Positions 50,680-62,640 are shown, counted from the first letter of the stretch. The stretch: 64,000 nt of DNA from Ectobius pallidus (GCA_964059195.1 CAXKWD010000009.1:149849890-149913889), one strand, 5' to 3'. Made by a program: numbers and translations. The notes: generated from the letters alone by a model not told the origin.

Positions 50680-51061
50680 CAGGGTGTCCACTGGTCTGGA
50701 AAAGGCCAGGAATTTCGTATGGTCGGGAAAAGTCAATGAATTTGTTAAAATATCCGGGAAAATTCGAAAAATTGCAAAGTGTGATCAAAAAGACTTCTAG
50801 ACAATAATAGGCCTATACGAAAGTATATTTAATTTATTTTATCGTTCCTAATTTTTGTATCTGTTATAGCCTAAGTAATTATTGTTTGCAATTACTTTTG
50901 GTACTAAAAGTTTTTCTTATTTAAAGTATGTATAATCCTATAATTTTTCTTACAGAAATATTAGAAAGTGCTTCATATTTTGGTTGGGAATTTCTGAAAT
51001 GATCAATGAAAATCAGGGAATAAGCCGGGAATTTCTTCAGCATTACTTGGTGGACACCCTG
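50680..51061. mobile_element. hAT-like MITE, 382 bp
   Basis: Tips CAGGGTGTCCACTGGTCTGG and the complement CAGGGTGTCCACCAAGTAAT, flanked by ATTAGTG (50673-50679 and 51062-51068). CAGGG fits YARNG. Confidence 0.75.
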
Positions 51062-51068
51062 ATTAGTG

Positions 51069-52200
51069 TTATTAATATTAATGGCAAAGTCGCAATTTGA
51101 GGGGACTCTTCTTGCAATGTGAACAGGCTTCCACAGACGGGTCATGTTCTTTGTTTTTCAGCAAAGCAGGTTGACCAACATGTGGCAGTTAGGTTAGGAA
51201 TGGTGATACTAGTATTAGTGACAGGTTCTGTTAAATTATGAACAGTGATATTAATTTAGTAGGGCATTCTGAATTCTCCCGTTTCCTAAATGTGCCATAA
51301 GTTATTGTATCTCCTCCGCAAGGTTGGTTGTGTTTGTGAACCTGTTTCCCAGAATCCTAAGTGTTCTGCTGGTGTGACATCTAATGTCCAATCAAGACTT
51401 TCTTCATCATACAGAGATAAAAATATGGCGGAGTTTGCGCTACTTTTCGCTAGATCGTGTTATAAAAGAAAGTGCATAGTTTAGGGTGGGTGGGTAGGAC
51501 CAAATCATTTGTTGAGAAATCTCCTCTCCAGAGAACTATGTATAACAAAATACCTCTGATATTAGCAGTCTTACTAATAATCCAGTTGTAACATTTATAC
51601 CAGGAATATACACAACTGAGGAGGAAAAGTGTACTAATAATCCTTGCATAAGGCTGAATGTGTGCAACACTTTACACAGCCTGGCCCCCTTGTATAAACT
51701 TGACGTAAATAATCAAGATGGCCGATATCCGTAACACCCGGTCGTTTCGTAGATGTCTGAGATTGAATTTTGAGGCTACGCATATTCTGAGCTGCTTTTG
51801 CGGAATTATAAACATTGTTCCTTGTTTGCGGGACATATTTCCATACTTGTACCCATGATTACAGCTTTCTGAAAACAATATAATGAAAGACTGAAATGTC
51901 TGCAGACGACGTGTTGCTATTTGTTCACGGCTCCGATAGATGGCGTTCAGCAGTCCTTCATAGCCAGGGGCTAGTAACGTCACAACTAGTGACGTATTTG
52001 ATGACGTTTGACGTACAAACCCGGTGTAAACCTCGGAGTTACACTCCCTTTATTGGTAATACGGCTTATGCAGAATTTGCACGGTGAACAACCAAACGCA
52101 GATGTAAGCAGCTTTTATTAGTAAGGCTGTAGGTGTTTTATGAAAAGTTGTTTTGAAAAGTGCGTCCTCCTACAATGCGATTTTACCATATTAATTTCTT
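51069..52200. other. Intergenic stretch, nothing recognised
   Basis: Short frames only. 51700-52080 is slightly more GC-rich but shows no supportable coding frame. Confidence 0.4.
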
Positions 52201-52214
52201 CTTCTAGAGGCACT

Positions 52215-52640
52215 ACAACTTCAGGTTTTGAACGTCTTGGCCTTCTCAGCAATTTCTTTCCATATTTTCCTATTCTTGACTGCTCTCAGCCAATTTTGGA
52301 TTTTCATCTTTCTTAAGTCCTTTATCATACTGTCCTCCCATCTGCTTTTCGGTCTTCCTTGTGATCTTGTTGCTATTGGATTCCATTCGTATACCTTTCT
52401 TACTAATCTTTCATCCGTCATTCTGTTAACATCCCCAAACCAACTCAATCTCTGTGCTTTTGTGTAATTAACTATTCTATTTTTAATTTATTTATTTAAC
52501 TCAGTATTTGTTCTAACTCTCCATATCCCGTTTACATCTTTTATGGGACCATATATCCTTCGTAGTATCTTCCTCTCCATCACTAGCAATCTCTGTTTGT
52601 CATTTTCAAGTCTCACATCATTAAGTGATGACTGATCTAA
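52215..52640 (-). pseudogene. LINE ORF2 C-terminal fragment
   Basis: The minus-strand frame reads MSWFGDVNRMTDERLVRKVY, SQGRPKSRWEDSMIKDL and IWKEIAEKAKTF, the end of an RTE-type LINE polyprotein. Minus-strand sequence further up (to about 52640) gives a decayed RIYGPIKDVNG. Confidence 0.8.
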
Positions 52641-52811
52641 TGATTGTATGATAAAGTTTCAGTTTAGCAATCTTTGATACACTAATAACTTAGATCTGGA
52701 GTTCCATCACATAATGAGGTTGAAACAACTGATTGCAATGCAGCAGTGTTTTGTATGCTGTGATAGAGGAAATTATGTGAGTGTTTCACACAATTTTTTC
52801 TTTGGTTTCAG

Positions 52812-52973
52812 TTGCCTATTCAGTCAGCATTCTATGGAAGGTTGAGATGTCCGCCCAATACTGGTTTCAGAAAAGAAAGGACCAAGCCGTAATCTGAAAT
52901 CGTCAGAAGTAGTACATGGAACTTCACTGAGAGCTCGATTGTTCAGCTGTGTGTTGGCTATTCTAATTGTTAG
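52812..52973 (+). other. Exon-like module III
   Basis: TTGGTTTCAG acceptor; end GTGTTGGCTATTCTAATTG, TTAG, then GTAAGTCAAAATTTGA donor. The last about 40 bp are nearly identical to module IV. Confidence 0.45.
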
Positions 52974-53376
52974 GTAAGTCAAAATTTGAAGTTTGCCTTA
53001 AATTATATACCCAAAGCCTACCCTTCCTGAATAATACCTGTACCCAAATTTTTGGAATTGAAACTAAAACAACAACAAATCTATAGGCGTATGTATAAAA
53101 TTATTTTGCCAGTTTTATTCTTAATTAAACAGTTATATCAACTTTACATATCATAAAAGAACTAAAAATAACGTGCATGGTAACAGCCAGCTGAATTCTC
53201 GCTGTCTTACATGTGCAGCGTAACAGTTTCAGCAACTCTCTCCATTCGTGGATTAGCTATGCAGCAGGAATCCACATGCGATGACTTGCGTCTGACCTGG
53301 TTCGAGCTATATCTAGCTTTTTCTGAGGGAATAGTTTGAGTGTGATGAGTTGTTCTTCCTCATTTCAAATTCTAAA

Positions 53377-54177
53377 TCTAATATATAAAGTCGAATGTGT
53401 GTTTGTGGATATGTGGGTATGTATGTTTGTTCCTTATACAAATCCACATTTCTTCGCCAATTTGTACAAAATTTTGCACACATACCCAGTTAAGCCCGGG
53501 AAATAACGTGGTCAACATTAAAATTGAAATATATCAGTCCTTCCCTTGAAAATTATATAATTTCTGAGAATATTATACTGGAAAAAAAGAAATGCTGTTC
53601 AGTTGTCAAGACAACAGTGTATTGTTTACAAAGTTCACATGGGGCTCTGGACACTACATAATATTGGACTTTAACGAATTCTGATGCTAACGATTTGTAA
53701 AAATATTTCTTGAAGAATAAAATCCACGAAAATAAAGCACATTGTAATGCAGTCACATAACTTTCTCTACCCTCGACACAAGAAATATTTTCTCACTTAA
53801 CATTTTGATGTAGAATAAGAGGTCGTATTGCAGGGATAACTTAAGTGTGTGAGTATCCTATATCAGAAGTAGGTAAACAATCCTTTCCGCTTATACGTTA
53901 TCCATAGCTGTATGCTTTGTATTAGTTGAGAAATAGGGATGTTTATCATACGCCCTAAGCATGGGATAGAACATTTTGAGTCCTATGCTCGCAGTATTTT
54001 ATGTCCCGGGTTTTAGGGGAGGAAAGTATGAGTGTGATAAATCGTTTTCTTCATTTCAAGTTTTACATACGGTACATATTATATAAGCCCCTAGAGTATC
54101 AAAATTGAAAGTCCTCCATAAGTTAATTTCAGATTGCAAAACACAAAGCCCGGGCAACGCCGGGCCTTTTCAGCTAG
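53377..54177 (+). mobile_element. Non-autonomous Helitron, 801 bp
   Basis: Starts TCTAATATATAAAGTC after an A and ends CTAG before a T. Just inside the end is the hairpin GCCCGGGCAACGCCGGGC followed by CTTTTCAG. 5' TC, 3' hairpin plus CTAG and insertion between A and T define Helitrons. No Rep/helicase frame. Confidence 0.85.
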
Positions 54178-54429
54178 TACTTAAATAAAGAGCTAGTTTG
54201 AAAATCGAAAGTCCATTGTAAGTTATTTTCGAATTTACAGAACACAAAACTCGAGCGATGCCGGGCCTTTAAGATAGTTAAGAATAAAATTATGTAATTG
54301 CTGCAAATTATGTAAAAATTATGTCAGTGTATATATGCTTTAATTATTTTTGTGATAAATAAATGATTTAAACAAAACATCTAGCAGTTGAGTAAATAAT
54401 CGCGGCTGAAGCCGTGGGCACCTGCTAGT
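54178..54429 (+). mobile_element. Further Helitron 3' termini
   Basis: A degraded end (GCGATGCCGGGCCTTTAAG) near 54255-54280 and another with hairpin CGGCTGAAGCCG and GGGCACCTGCTAG ending at 54429. Helitron ends are stacked directly one behind the other. Confidence 0.6.
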
Positions 54430-54488
54430 ACGTTATGTTACATCTGTGAAATGGGCAAAGGAAGTTTATTTTTTCTCTTTGGTTTCAG

Positions 54489-54616
54489 ATGCTGCACTTC
54501 CTTGGGAGGTTTAGATGTCTTCAAGCCTGCTCCAAGACGAGATGCTGTAGGCAGTCAACAGTCCTCAGAAGTAGGACACTTAACTGAAGCTATGTGTTGG
54601 CTATTCTAACTATTAG
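54489..54616 (+). other. Exon-like module IV
   Basis: TTGGTTTCAG acceptor, end TGTGTTGGCTATTCTAACTA, TTAG, then GTAAGTCAAAATTTGA. The middle (GTTTAGATGTCTTCAAGCC, GATGCTGTAGGCAG) aligns with module V. Confidence 0.45.
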
Positions 54617-55260
54617 GTAAGTCAAAATTTGAACATTACCTAAATTATTTGATTTCTATGTACATTAAACCCCCCCCCCTCCTTTTACGTTCCTGCCATT
54701 TACGTCATTTTCCGCTGGTCCCGTCTTTTATCCTTTACCAATACTTAGCGTTCCTGTCACTAACAACTTTCAAACAGTTGTATTTCCTGCCATTTACATA
54801 TTTTCCCCATTGGCAGCATTGATTTACGATGAAGAACTGCATTCACTTAACTAAATTTTCTGCTATGTTGCCAACTCTCTCAGATGCGGTGTCAATAGCT
54901 ATTTGCATTAGTCTGGGTGAAGTTGGTTTCTTTTATGAAGGTTCAATGTACTGCGTTTTATTACATCGTAGTTATTCATGTAACGTAATTCGTCGTGACT
55001 TGGAGCAACACCGGTGTTTTTGTGTTGCATGATTTTTGGTGGTATCATGGAGTTGAAGAAAAACAATTGAAAATGCAAGAAAAGTCTGAAATTCTTTGTC
55101 GTATTGTTTAACATGTCAAAACATGTGTTCAGTTAGCGAAAGAGCTTGAACTCTCTGCCTCAACTTTGAATAACATTTAGATCTATTGAATAGTCAAAGC
55201 AATTATTTATTCATTTAATATGTGGGATGCTACAAGGAGAATATTATATATTGTGAGACA

Positions 55261-55950
55261 CTAGCAGGTGCCTGTGGCTTCGCCCACCATAATTAATTGA
55301 AAAATTACAAATTAAGAGTATAATATTTATAAAGCATTATATTTATTGACACTTGCACGCGAATCATTCATAAACTAAACCATTAATAATTAACAAAACA
55401 GCTAAAATTCCGGCTTCAGAGTACATTTCCACGATGTGAAAGCTCCGCATGGTAAAACGATCTCAGATTCGATTATGCAGTCCCAAAGCGACCTGTTAAC
55501 ACTGATAATACGTATTGTTTCTCAACTGTTTGTTGACAGATGAATATGATGTGAATTTTATTTAATAAATTCAGTGTAATTTTCAGAAGTTATTTAATTT
55601 TTCAAGGGAAGGAGTTATTTTGTTTGGATTTTTATTGTCCACGATACTGCTCATGGCTTCGCCTGCCATTATTAATTGATTCCAGGATTTTTAAGAAATT
55701 TACACTGGTAGTTTATTAAAAATGTTTGTGGTTCAAAGCTATGAAAATTGTAAGTAAAAACAAAATTAGAATATTTGTTCATTGTGTTCATTTCACTTAG
55801 GCCTTATGTAGTAAAGAAACGGTTTTCCTAATTTTGTACTCTTTGTGAAAGTTTAGACTGCGAGAGGCAAACACCGCCAAGTATACCCGGTGTTTCAAGA
55901 AGTGAGCGAGCGAGTGAGCATGCTATTTAGGGCCGTTGAATTGTATAAGA
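55261..55950 (-). mobile_element. Helitron, minus strand, nested in the pogo element
   Basis: The left edge read on the minus strand ends GCGAAGCCACAGGCACCTGC, TAG, matching the end at 54429. The right edge begins TCTTATACAATTC on the minus strand. The right boundary is supported by where pogo homology resumes (GTAGAT, as at 26829). Confidence 0.65.
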
Positions 55951-55995
55951 GTAGATATTTCAGATATAAAATGTAAGTGTACATAGGTAGCTATA

Positions 55996-56325
55996 AATTA
56001 TTAGGTTATATTTCACACTTGAACCTCACTATTAAATATTTACCTAGGACTACGTAGTTTCAGTCACCCTTGTGACTATCTTCAGCTACATCTGAATTTT
56101 TGTTGGGAGCACTGATGCCTTTAACTACCACTGTTTCCTTTCACCAGATTGGTAGTAAAAGGAAACAGTGCTACCAACAAAAATTCAGATGTAGCTGAAG
56201 ATAGTCACAAGGGTGACTGAAACTACGTAGTCCTAGGTAAATATTTAATAGTGAGGTTCAAGTGTGAAATATAACCTAATAATTTATATGATGACTTCAC
56301 TGTGTTCTTCCCAATATTAGTTTCT
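55996..56325. mobile_element. Penelope-type hairpin insertion with 112-bp arms
   Basis: Inverted arms of about 112 bp (from TAAATTATTAGGTTATATT to TTTTTGTTGG) appear perfect and surround about 60 bp. A 13-bp duplication ATAGGTAGCTATA lies at 55983-55995 (first base differs in context) and 56326-56338. The arm contains AGCTGAAGATAGTCACAAGG and GAAACTACGTAG, typical of Penelope terminal regions. Confidence 0.8.
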
Positions 56326-56895
56326 ATAGGTAGCTATATTTATTTTCATGTATTAAATTTTGCATATACACTTCCTTGCCATTTACGCTTTTTTCAATCA
56401 GTCCCTTGAGAAGTGTAAAAAGGGGTTTTACTGTATTACCGTATTGGTCCGAATATAAGACGACCCTGAATTTTCGAAGGGTAGTTCCAAAAAAAAAAAA
56501 AGTAGCTTTACATTTAACATAGCAGAAAAAGTAGCTTCGCATAAAACTGAATTTTGAAGTTTGTCATAACTTATTTTGTTTATGCTTTTACTTAAGATTT
56601 AAAAAAAAAACTTTGTTTTTCGTAAGCCCTGCTTAATGAATCGATCTGGAGCTTAACTTGGAAATCGATAACAAAAAAAACTTTTCTGCATATCATAATT
56701 GCAATTATCACTGATTAAAAACAAAAGCATACTGGCACTTTGTCAGTTTACCTGGTTTTATTTTGGTTATGAACTATTTTGTTTAGTTTAAGTATCCCAT
56801 ATACTATATGAGACTGTGAAGCGAGAAAATTATATTGTGTATTCTGTCTGTAGAGAAAGTTATGAGAGTGTATAACTTTTTTATTTATTTTTCAG

Positions 56896-57042
56896 TTGCT
56901 GTACTACTTTGTTGGAAGTTTGAGATTTCTTCAAGTCCGACAAAGTCATGATGCTGTTGGCAGTATTTCAACTGTGGTTTTGGAAGATTCAGCAGCAAGT
57001 CGTGATATTCTGAACTTCACGAGCAGCTGTTCTAATTGCCTG
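56896..57042 (+). other. Exon-like module V
   Basis: ATTTTTCAG acceptor and GTAAGTCAGAATTTGA donor. All 49 codons are open in the first frame (LLYYFVGSLRFLQVRQSHDA...), unlike modules I-IV. Confidence 0.45.
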
Positions 57043-57049
57043 GTAAGTC

Positions 57050-57730
57050 AGAATTTGAAGTTCTAATTTCTTTGATTAAAATGTTGACCGTTTGTTGATT
57101 TTTATATATTTTCAATAAAACTTATTTATCAAGCACATTGTTTTGTATTTTCGTAATTAAGATGATTTAAGAGCAAAAAATGATTAACTTTATAACCTGT
57201 ACTTTCCTTTGATTTTTGTAAGGGTAATTAAATCACTGAGGATGAAATGGGGGAGAAAGACACATATCAAAACCCGAAGGGAGTTACAGAATTTTTTACT
57301 TTGAACAGTGCAGATATTCTGATCATGACTCCTAGATTTTAAAAATGGTATTTTTAAGGTAATTTCCCCTTTTTTATTTTTAGGTCATTTAGAATTGAAT
57401 GTCATTATTCCGTCTTTTCTTTGACCGTTTTAAGGTATTTTTTCCTCCATTTCATATTTTTAGGCAATATTTTTTGAAGTCATTATTATTTACCTGTCAT
57501 TAGTATTCTATTGTAAGATTTTTGTTATAGTTTCAAAGCTCTTCAACGTTAAAACTGAAAATATTAATACATTGGCTATACACTAGAATCCCTATTATCC
57601 GTTGCAATGATTAAGCGACCAAGTTGTATAATCCATTCAATAAAATTATTTCTTAATCAAGTGTGTGGTGTGGGTCAAGCTTGTTTCCATAAATAACTCT
57701 AACACTGGGATAAAAACTGACTCACTGACA
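57050..57730. other. Intergenic stretch
   Basis: 57195-57265 repeats the LINE words AAGGGTAATTAAATCACTGA, GGATGAAATGGG seen at 24265-24300 and 24580-24610. Otherwise nothing assigned. Confidence 0.4.
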
Positions 57731-57734
57731 GATG

Positions 57735-58197
57735 AGCTAGAAATTTGAAATTTGGCACACTTTTAGCTTTTAGCCTGTAACCAAGGGGAAAAATCCAAGA
57801 AAGTTTGATTTTTTAACTTTTACTCCTAAAAAACCTTCAAAAGGGCGGACACAGCTTTAAAGTCTCTGCTTGGTTCTCATTACAATATTCTTATAAAGCT
57901 TTGGAAATTGCAATACGCTATAATTTCTGTAAACCGAGCGAGGTGGCCGAGATGGTAACGTCTTGGACTCACATTTGGGAGGTTCCAGGTTCAAATCCCG
58001 TAGCCGGCCAGTTTCACATGGGTTTTTTTTTCTTCTTCCATGGTTTCCCCAGTCATAAAGGCAAATGCCAAATTGGATATTTACATTTCATTTAATCCTT
58101 TAATGTCCTTGAAATTTACTCTATAAAATACTCCATTAATGTTGACCCACTTCCAAATGAGCTAGAAACGTTAGATTTGGCAAACTTATACCTTTTA
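57735..58197 (-). repeat. Degraded copies of the carrier's tandem-repeat unit
   Basis: GACTCACTGACAGATGAGC, GAAATTTGGCACAC, TAGCTTTTAGCCTGTAACC is a minus-strand version of the unit at 5600-6560. A second copy begins near 58150, continues to 58197 and resumes after the MITE at 58925. Confidence 0.6.
57935..58095 (+). mobile_element. tRNA-derived SINE
   Basis: GCGAGGTGGCCGAGATGGTA (A box) and GGTTCCAGGTTCAAATCCCG (B box), then a body with a T/C-rich stretch. The head resembles a Leu/Ser-type tRNA, but the acceptor stem is lost. Confidence 0.75.
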
Positions 58198-58924
58198 GGG
58201 CTGTGTTCACCAACACTGATAAAATTTCTCGGTATCGTGTGGATAATTAATCCATTATGTCAAATAGTAAACCTTTCGGGTTTCACCACATCGTTTGTCA
58301 CCTTGGTTTTTAAAAGCTTGGTTGTTTTATACTACTTGTCTGACACTTAAATTTTTCTTAAGAGAAACCAAAGACATCTGGCGAGTGTTGTATGAAACAG
58401 TGCAGGGAAGGTTGACATTGGCTGCGTCCGTGCACTGAATATACACATTGCCATAGCAATGGAAAGTTTCCCCCTCACGCTGATCTCGCTAGTAGTTGTA
58501 CAAATGGTCACTAGATGTCTCACTGTTTTTTTGGCGTGGCATATAGCAGATAATTTCATTTTCCCCTTAAATCTTGTGCAGAAATTAATGTCGTCATAAA
58601 TGTCCAAGTACGGCATACGTTCCTTTATTCATTAGGGTGCCTTATTCTGTGTTCTGCTTCATATTCCTTGTCACTGTGATCATTTCTCATGTTGATCAGA
58701 TGACCCAATCGCCTACGCGCCATCTTGATGTCGCAGTTAGCTTGGTTTATCCTTTTTTGCTGGCTGATATTTCTTCGGGAAAGCATTAGCTTGGATATTA
58801 TTGAAAAACAAAGTTATTGTAGCTGGTGAGAGCAAAGTTGTCAATATCACAGCTTTTCAGTCTAAAAACCAGGATCAGACAGATAATTATCACGGATTAT
58901 AATCAGTGTTGGTGAACACCGCCC
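58198..58924. mobile_element. PIF/Harbinger-like element, 727 bp
   Basis: Tips GGGCTGTGTTCACCAACACTG and the complement GGGCGGTGTTCACCAACACTG, flanked by TTA (58195-58197 and 58925-58927). The insertion splits one of the dispersed TAGCTTTTA repeats. The 89-codon minus-strand frame inside has no recognisable domain. Confidence 0.75.
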
Positions 58925-58927
58925 TTA

Positions 58928-60370
58928 GCTTTTAACAGACCTCAAATTTCCAAAAAGTTCAAATTTTAATATTTTTACCCCAAATAAATCCTAAAGTCTT
59001 CCTGCGCTTTTAAAGGTTTTTTATGGCTAAATGGTAATAGGCTATAAGGCAGAGTCTAAATACATGGGCTCTGTTATGGTTTCAGTTCAGATATTTTTTT
59101 TTTTTTTTTTTTTTTTTTTTCCCCAGAGATCGTAACTGGGGGTTTGGGGGTAGAGTGGGCTTTAATATAAAACATTACTTTTGCAATTTTTGTGGTGATA
59201 CATACATATACATAAGTAGAAGTGAAAGGGTTAATTGATAAATTACCATGATTATTACAATTTCAGGTGCTTGTCTTTCCATCTTAACTCAAACAGTTTT
59301 AACATTTTCGTTTCCCATTTTAAAGCTTAAAAATAGACATACAGAAATGACCAGCATAAAGTCTGTAGTTAAATAGACTATTCAGTGCATATGTCTTTTG
59401 GTTTGGACCAATAACTTAATGAGTAGGCTTTGGATGTTTGTGACCTAAAATAGTGGAAAATATGCCCTTAAAAATAATTAAATATGACCCATAAAAGTAA
59501 CATATTTTCAAAAAATAAATCTTCCCATTTAAAACGTTTGAAGACACAACATTTTTACATCACATAATTTCAATCAGATAATCATTTAACAATTTTGGTG
59601 ATTTACAGTTTAACTTGTAATGAACTTCGATTTTTAAAGAATTTGCTCGCTTCATCAGCTTCAGATACTCCAAATATTTTGTAGACCTTGCGTGTGCCTA
59701 CAAAATACGAACAATTGCATTAATTTTAAAATTGAAGTTTCCTATTAATTTGGCATAAACATTAAATTAATGAAATAAATTTCAAATTTAACTCGACCAT
59801 GTAGTACATACACTGTATAATTGTGCTCCTTTACCGGTTTTATAACTGAAATATGACGTTAAATTACAAATATGGCCAAAATATGACCAAGGCCACAAAA
59901 ATTACTAAAATATGATTTTATATGCAAAATAAAAACAGTCCGATTAGGATAACAAGCATGCTATTCGTAATATAAGAATTGAGTCAATTTTTGAGACACT
60001 TACTTCACTTGAGTCCTCTATTTGGAGACTAGTTTCGGGAAGTTATTCCTCCCATATTCATTCCATTTTGACTGCAGCTTGTTGCTACTTGACTGCCCTC
60101 TGGTTTCTTTAAGATGAATTTATTGAACAGGTCATTGGAGGCGTGCTTTAGCTTTTTAAAAATTAAATTTTAAAAAATCCTGCGTAACAGATTAACATAA
60201 CCTAACCTTCATGCATTAGTAGGAATTACTGTTCCAGTCATCGGTTATATTCGTTTAGGCCTAATCCTGTAATAGATTTATTCACTTAAATTAAATTTCT
60301 GAGATTTTACGAAAAGAAAAAGAATATTAAGAAGGGAAAAAAAACGACCTATTGTGAGTGAAAACTGTAA
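58928..60370. other. Intergenic stretch with poly-T and unassigned repeats
   Basis: Poly-T at 59093-59120. 59400-59940 is rich in ATATGACC/AAAATATG words of transposon type. 59995-60050 (ACACTTACTTCACTTGA..., GAGACTAGTTTCGGGAAG) is a Penelope terminus related to 12995. No gene. Confidence 0.45.
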
Positions 60371-60382
60371 TTGCCTGTGGGG

Positions 60383-60421
60383 GCTTCAGAAGGTTGCGTG
60401 TTCAAATCACGTCAGGGTCCC
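60383..60421 (+). pseudogene. 3' half of a tRNA-Trp-like sequence
   Basis: CAGAAGGTTGCGTGTTCAAA and TCACGTCAGGGTC match, as I remember it, the anticodon-stem 3' side, variable loop, T arm and acceptor 3' strand of insect tRNA-Trp. The 5' half and the acceptor partner are missing, so it is a relic. Confidence 0.5.
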
Positions 60422-60523
60422 CACTGTGGCGAAGGTTCTTAACTTATTACAGACTATTTTACTGGTTAAGTTTTTAACTCAATACAAAAGAAAGACAAAA
60501 CACTAACAAAAAATCCAAAGTTA

Positions 60524-61406
60524 TACTAATTTCACTTTAAGAACAAAGTAGATGTAAACAAAGCCACGTGACAAGGGAGCGCCTCGTTGGCTAGTGGACG
60601 AACTGTAACTTTTGCTGCTTTGTATGCATACTCTTGCTCTTAATAAAATAGTTCGGTTCAAACCGTACATTTTTGTAGCTATTTTCGTGCAGAGAAATTT
60701 AAACACGTTTCTGAAGCAGATCTGTGTATGAAACAAAATTAATTTGATCAGATTTTCCTTACGCATAATCACTAAGTGAACTAATTAAACCGTTACAACA
60801 GATGTAAATTGTAGGTGTTTACGACGGCTGTGTGAATGCTCAATCACGCCATCTTGGAATGAACTTGCCACAGCCCCCTCCCAATAACTTGGTTAGACCT
60901 GCTGAATGTGCGTTCATTTATTTATTTATAACGGTTATACAACACGTACGTGAGGACAAGAAAGTCGTGTGCTAGAACAAAACAAAAATTTCGTCAAAAG
61001 TTACATGTAACTTACAGCTCTGATAGGATTGGGGCGGTAACAAACAGAAATTAATGAATTCAAAAAGAAAACGCCTCTGAAGTGGGCAGCCAACATTGCA
61101 AAATGAGTTATTTTTTATACTCGTTAATATCTTCTTGTTAACTGTCTATGACTTTCTTAAATACTAATATTAAGCCTAATTTTGTACAGATGTATCGATC
61201 TTTTCAAAATAAATATAACATTTTTCAACAATGGTGCATGTCATAAAAAATATTTTAAAAGTACTATTGAGAACACTGGAATATACACAAATCCTCATTC
61301 CTTTTCTTTCCGTGGCGGGTTAATCTACACGTGGTATTGTCACATGCTCGGTGGAGTGGTACTTTAGAGTTTGTTTACATCTACATTGAACTTAGTGAAA
61401 ATAGTA
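60524..61406 (-). mobile_element. TA-flanked DNA transposon family, copy B (883 bp)
   Basis: Reverse complement of 46293-47185 with about a few percent differences; both ends and the TA flanks are kept. The 61-codon frame is here at 61182-61367 (plus) with the same translation. Confidence 0.75.
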
Positions 61407-61410
61407 TAGG

Positions 61411-62640
61411 GAAAATGATTTTTTTACTGTTCATGTAGGCTTTGGAATTTTAGAATAGAGATACAACCACATTTTAAAACTTTTATAAGTGAATTTTACA
61501 TTTTTAACATGGAAGAAAGCCTGCTGTTGTATTTGGCACTGGGCCCAGAATTTAACGAGAGTGGCCGGGAAGTTCAAACTTTTCTAAATGTCCTGTTTTT
61601 TTCTTTGTAAGCATCCTTCCTAAAATAAGTGCATTAGGCTTATAAAATTGATTCCATTTTACATTTTCAGCACATTTCATGGCAAATTCATGAAACTCTG
61701 ACGTAGGTTACGTTAACCTTTTCACTTCTACAGCCATATATATATCCGTCAGCTCATAATTTGCTCAATCATGACCTCACAGAGGCAAAAATATAATTAC
61801 ATTTCCGTAGTATAAGTTAATAGATGCAGAATTTTGTGCATATATGAAGGAAATAATTCCTGAAGCACAATTGCTGTTCTGGAATTCTCCTCAGTGATTC
61901 AACGTTGCCATATCACTCGCTTACGAAATAATGTGAGGAGTATGTACTATATATACCGGACATCCCAAGCCTCCTGGTATGGGTGGATCACGCTTCCACT
62001 GGCTTTGTCAGTGTAAAGTTCACCGATGACACGTTATTGCCTGTGGGGACTGTCAATGAATTCCTGAAGGACAGCAGTCGCACTTGAAAAGTCAAGTCGA
62101 AGCCGCACCAGGATATGTGAAGAAGAAATGGATCCATGAAAACAGCGAAGGCTGCAATGCACCCATTTTACTGTTTCAAGTTTGCAATAATATTTCTCTA
62201 ACTGGGCAATTCCACGGGCAGCAGATTGACATTTGACATTTTGTAAAGTATTTCGTACGAAGGTCAATATTTTTTTGTTAACTACTTTAATAATCTGAGC
62301 TTATTCCGCATTTCTGAGGCATCACAATCATGCATTATATAATCAAATTAATTTCATAACCCAAAAGGAAATCTTTGTTATAAACAAATGGTAACTGATT
62401 GACAAGTCCAAAAACAAATTATGGTAAATAGATAAATACTCCCTGAAAATAATGAAATTTAAGTGTTAAACCATCTTACCATCAGTCAGTTACCATATTG
62501 TTGCAATGAACATTTCAAATTCTAAGTACATGTTATTGCTTGTCATATATACTAGTTAGAGGGTATGTAATATGTTAAGTGTGTCTTAATTTGTACTTTT
62601 AAAAAAAACCTTTTTGTATTTGTTTGGTAACTGATAACAG
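61411..62640. other. Intergenic stretch
   Basis: The 77-codon minus-strand frame at 62034-62267 has no recognisable features. No repeat or gene assigned. Confidence 0.4.

Larger units (their letters stand above)
54660..56440 (+). mobile_element. Pogo/Tigger-like transposon with two nested insertions
   Basis: The left part shows TTTTACGTTCCTGCCATTTACG; the right end is GAGAAGTGTAAAAAGGGGTTTTACTGTA, related to the fragment at 26793-26985. 55065-55175 translates (with breaks) as KLKMQEKSEILC and LAKELELSASTL, a Psq-type helix-turn-helix of pogo transposases. A Helitron (55261-55950) and a Penelope hairpin (55996-56325) interrupt it. Confidence 0.65.

Noticed and set aside
62034..62267. 77-codon minus-strand frame
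   Set aside because: No domain, no splice or neighbour support, length compatible with chance.
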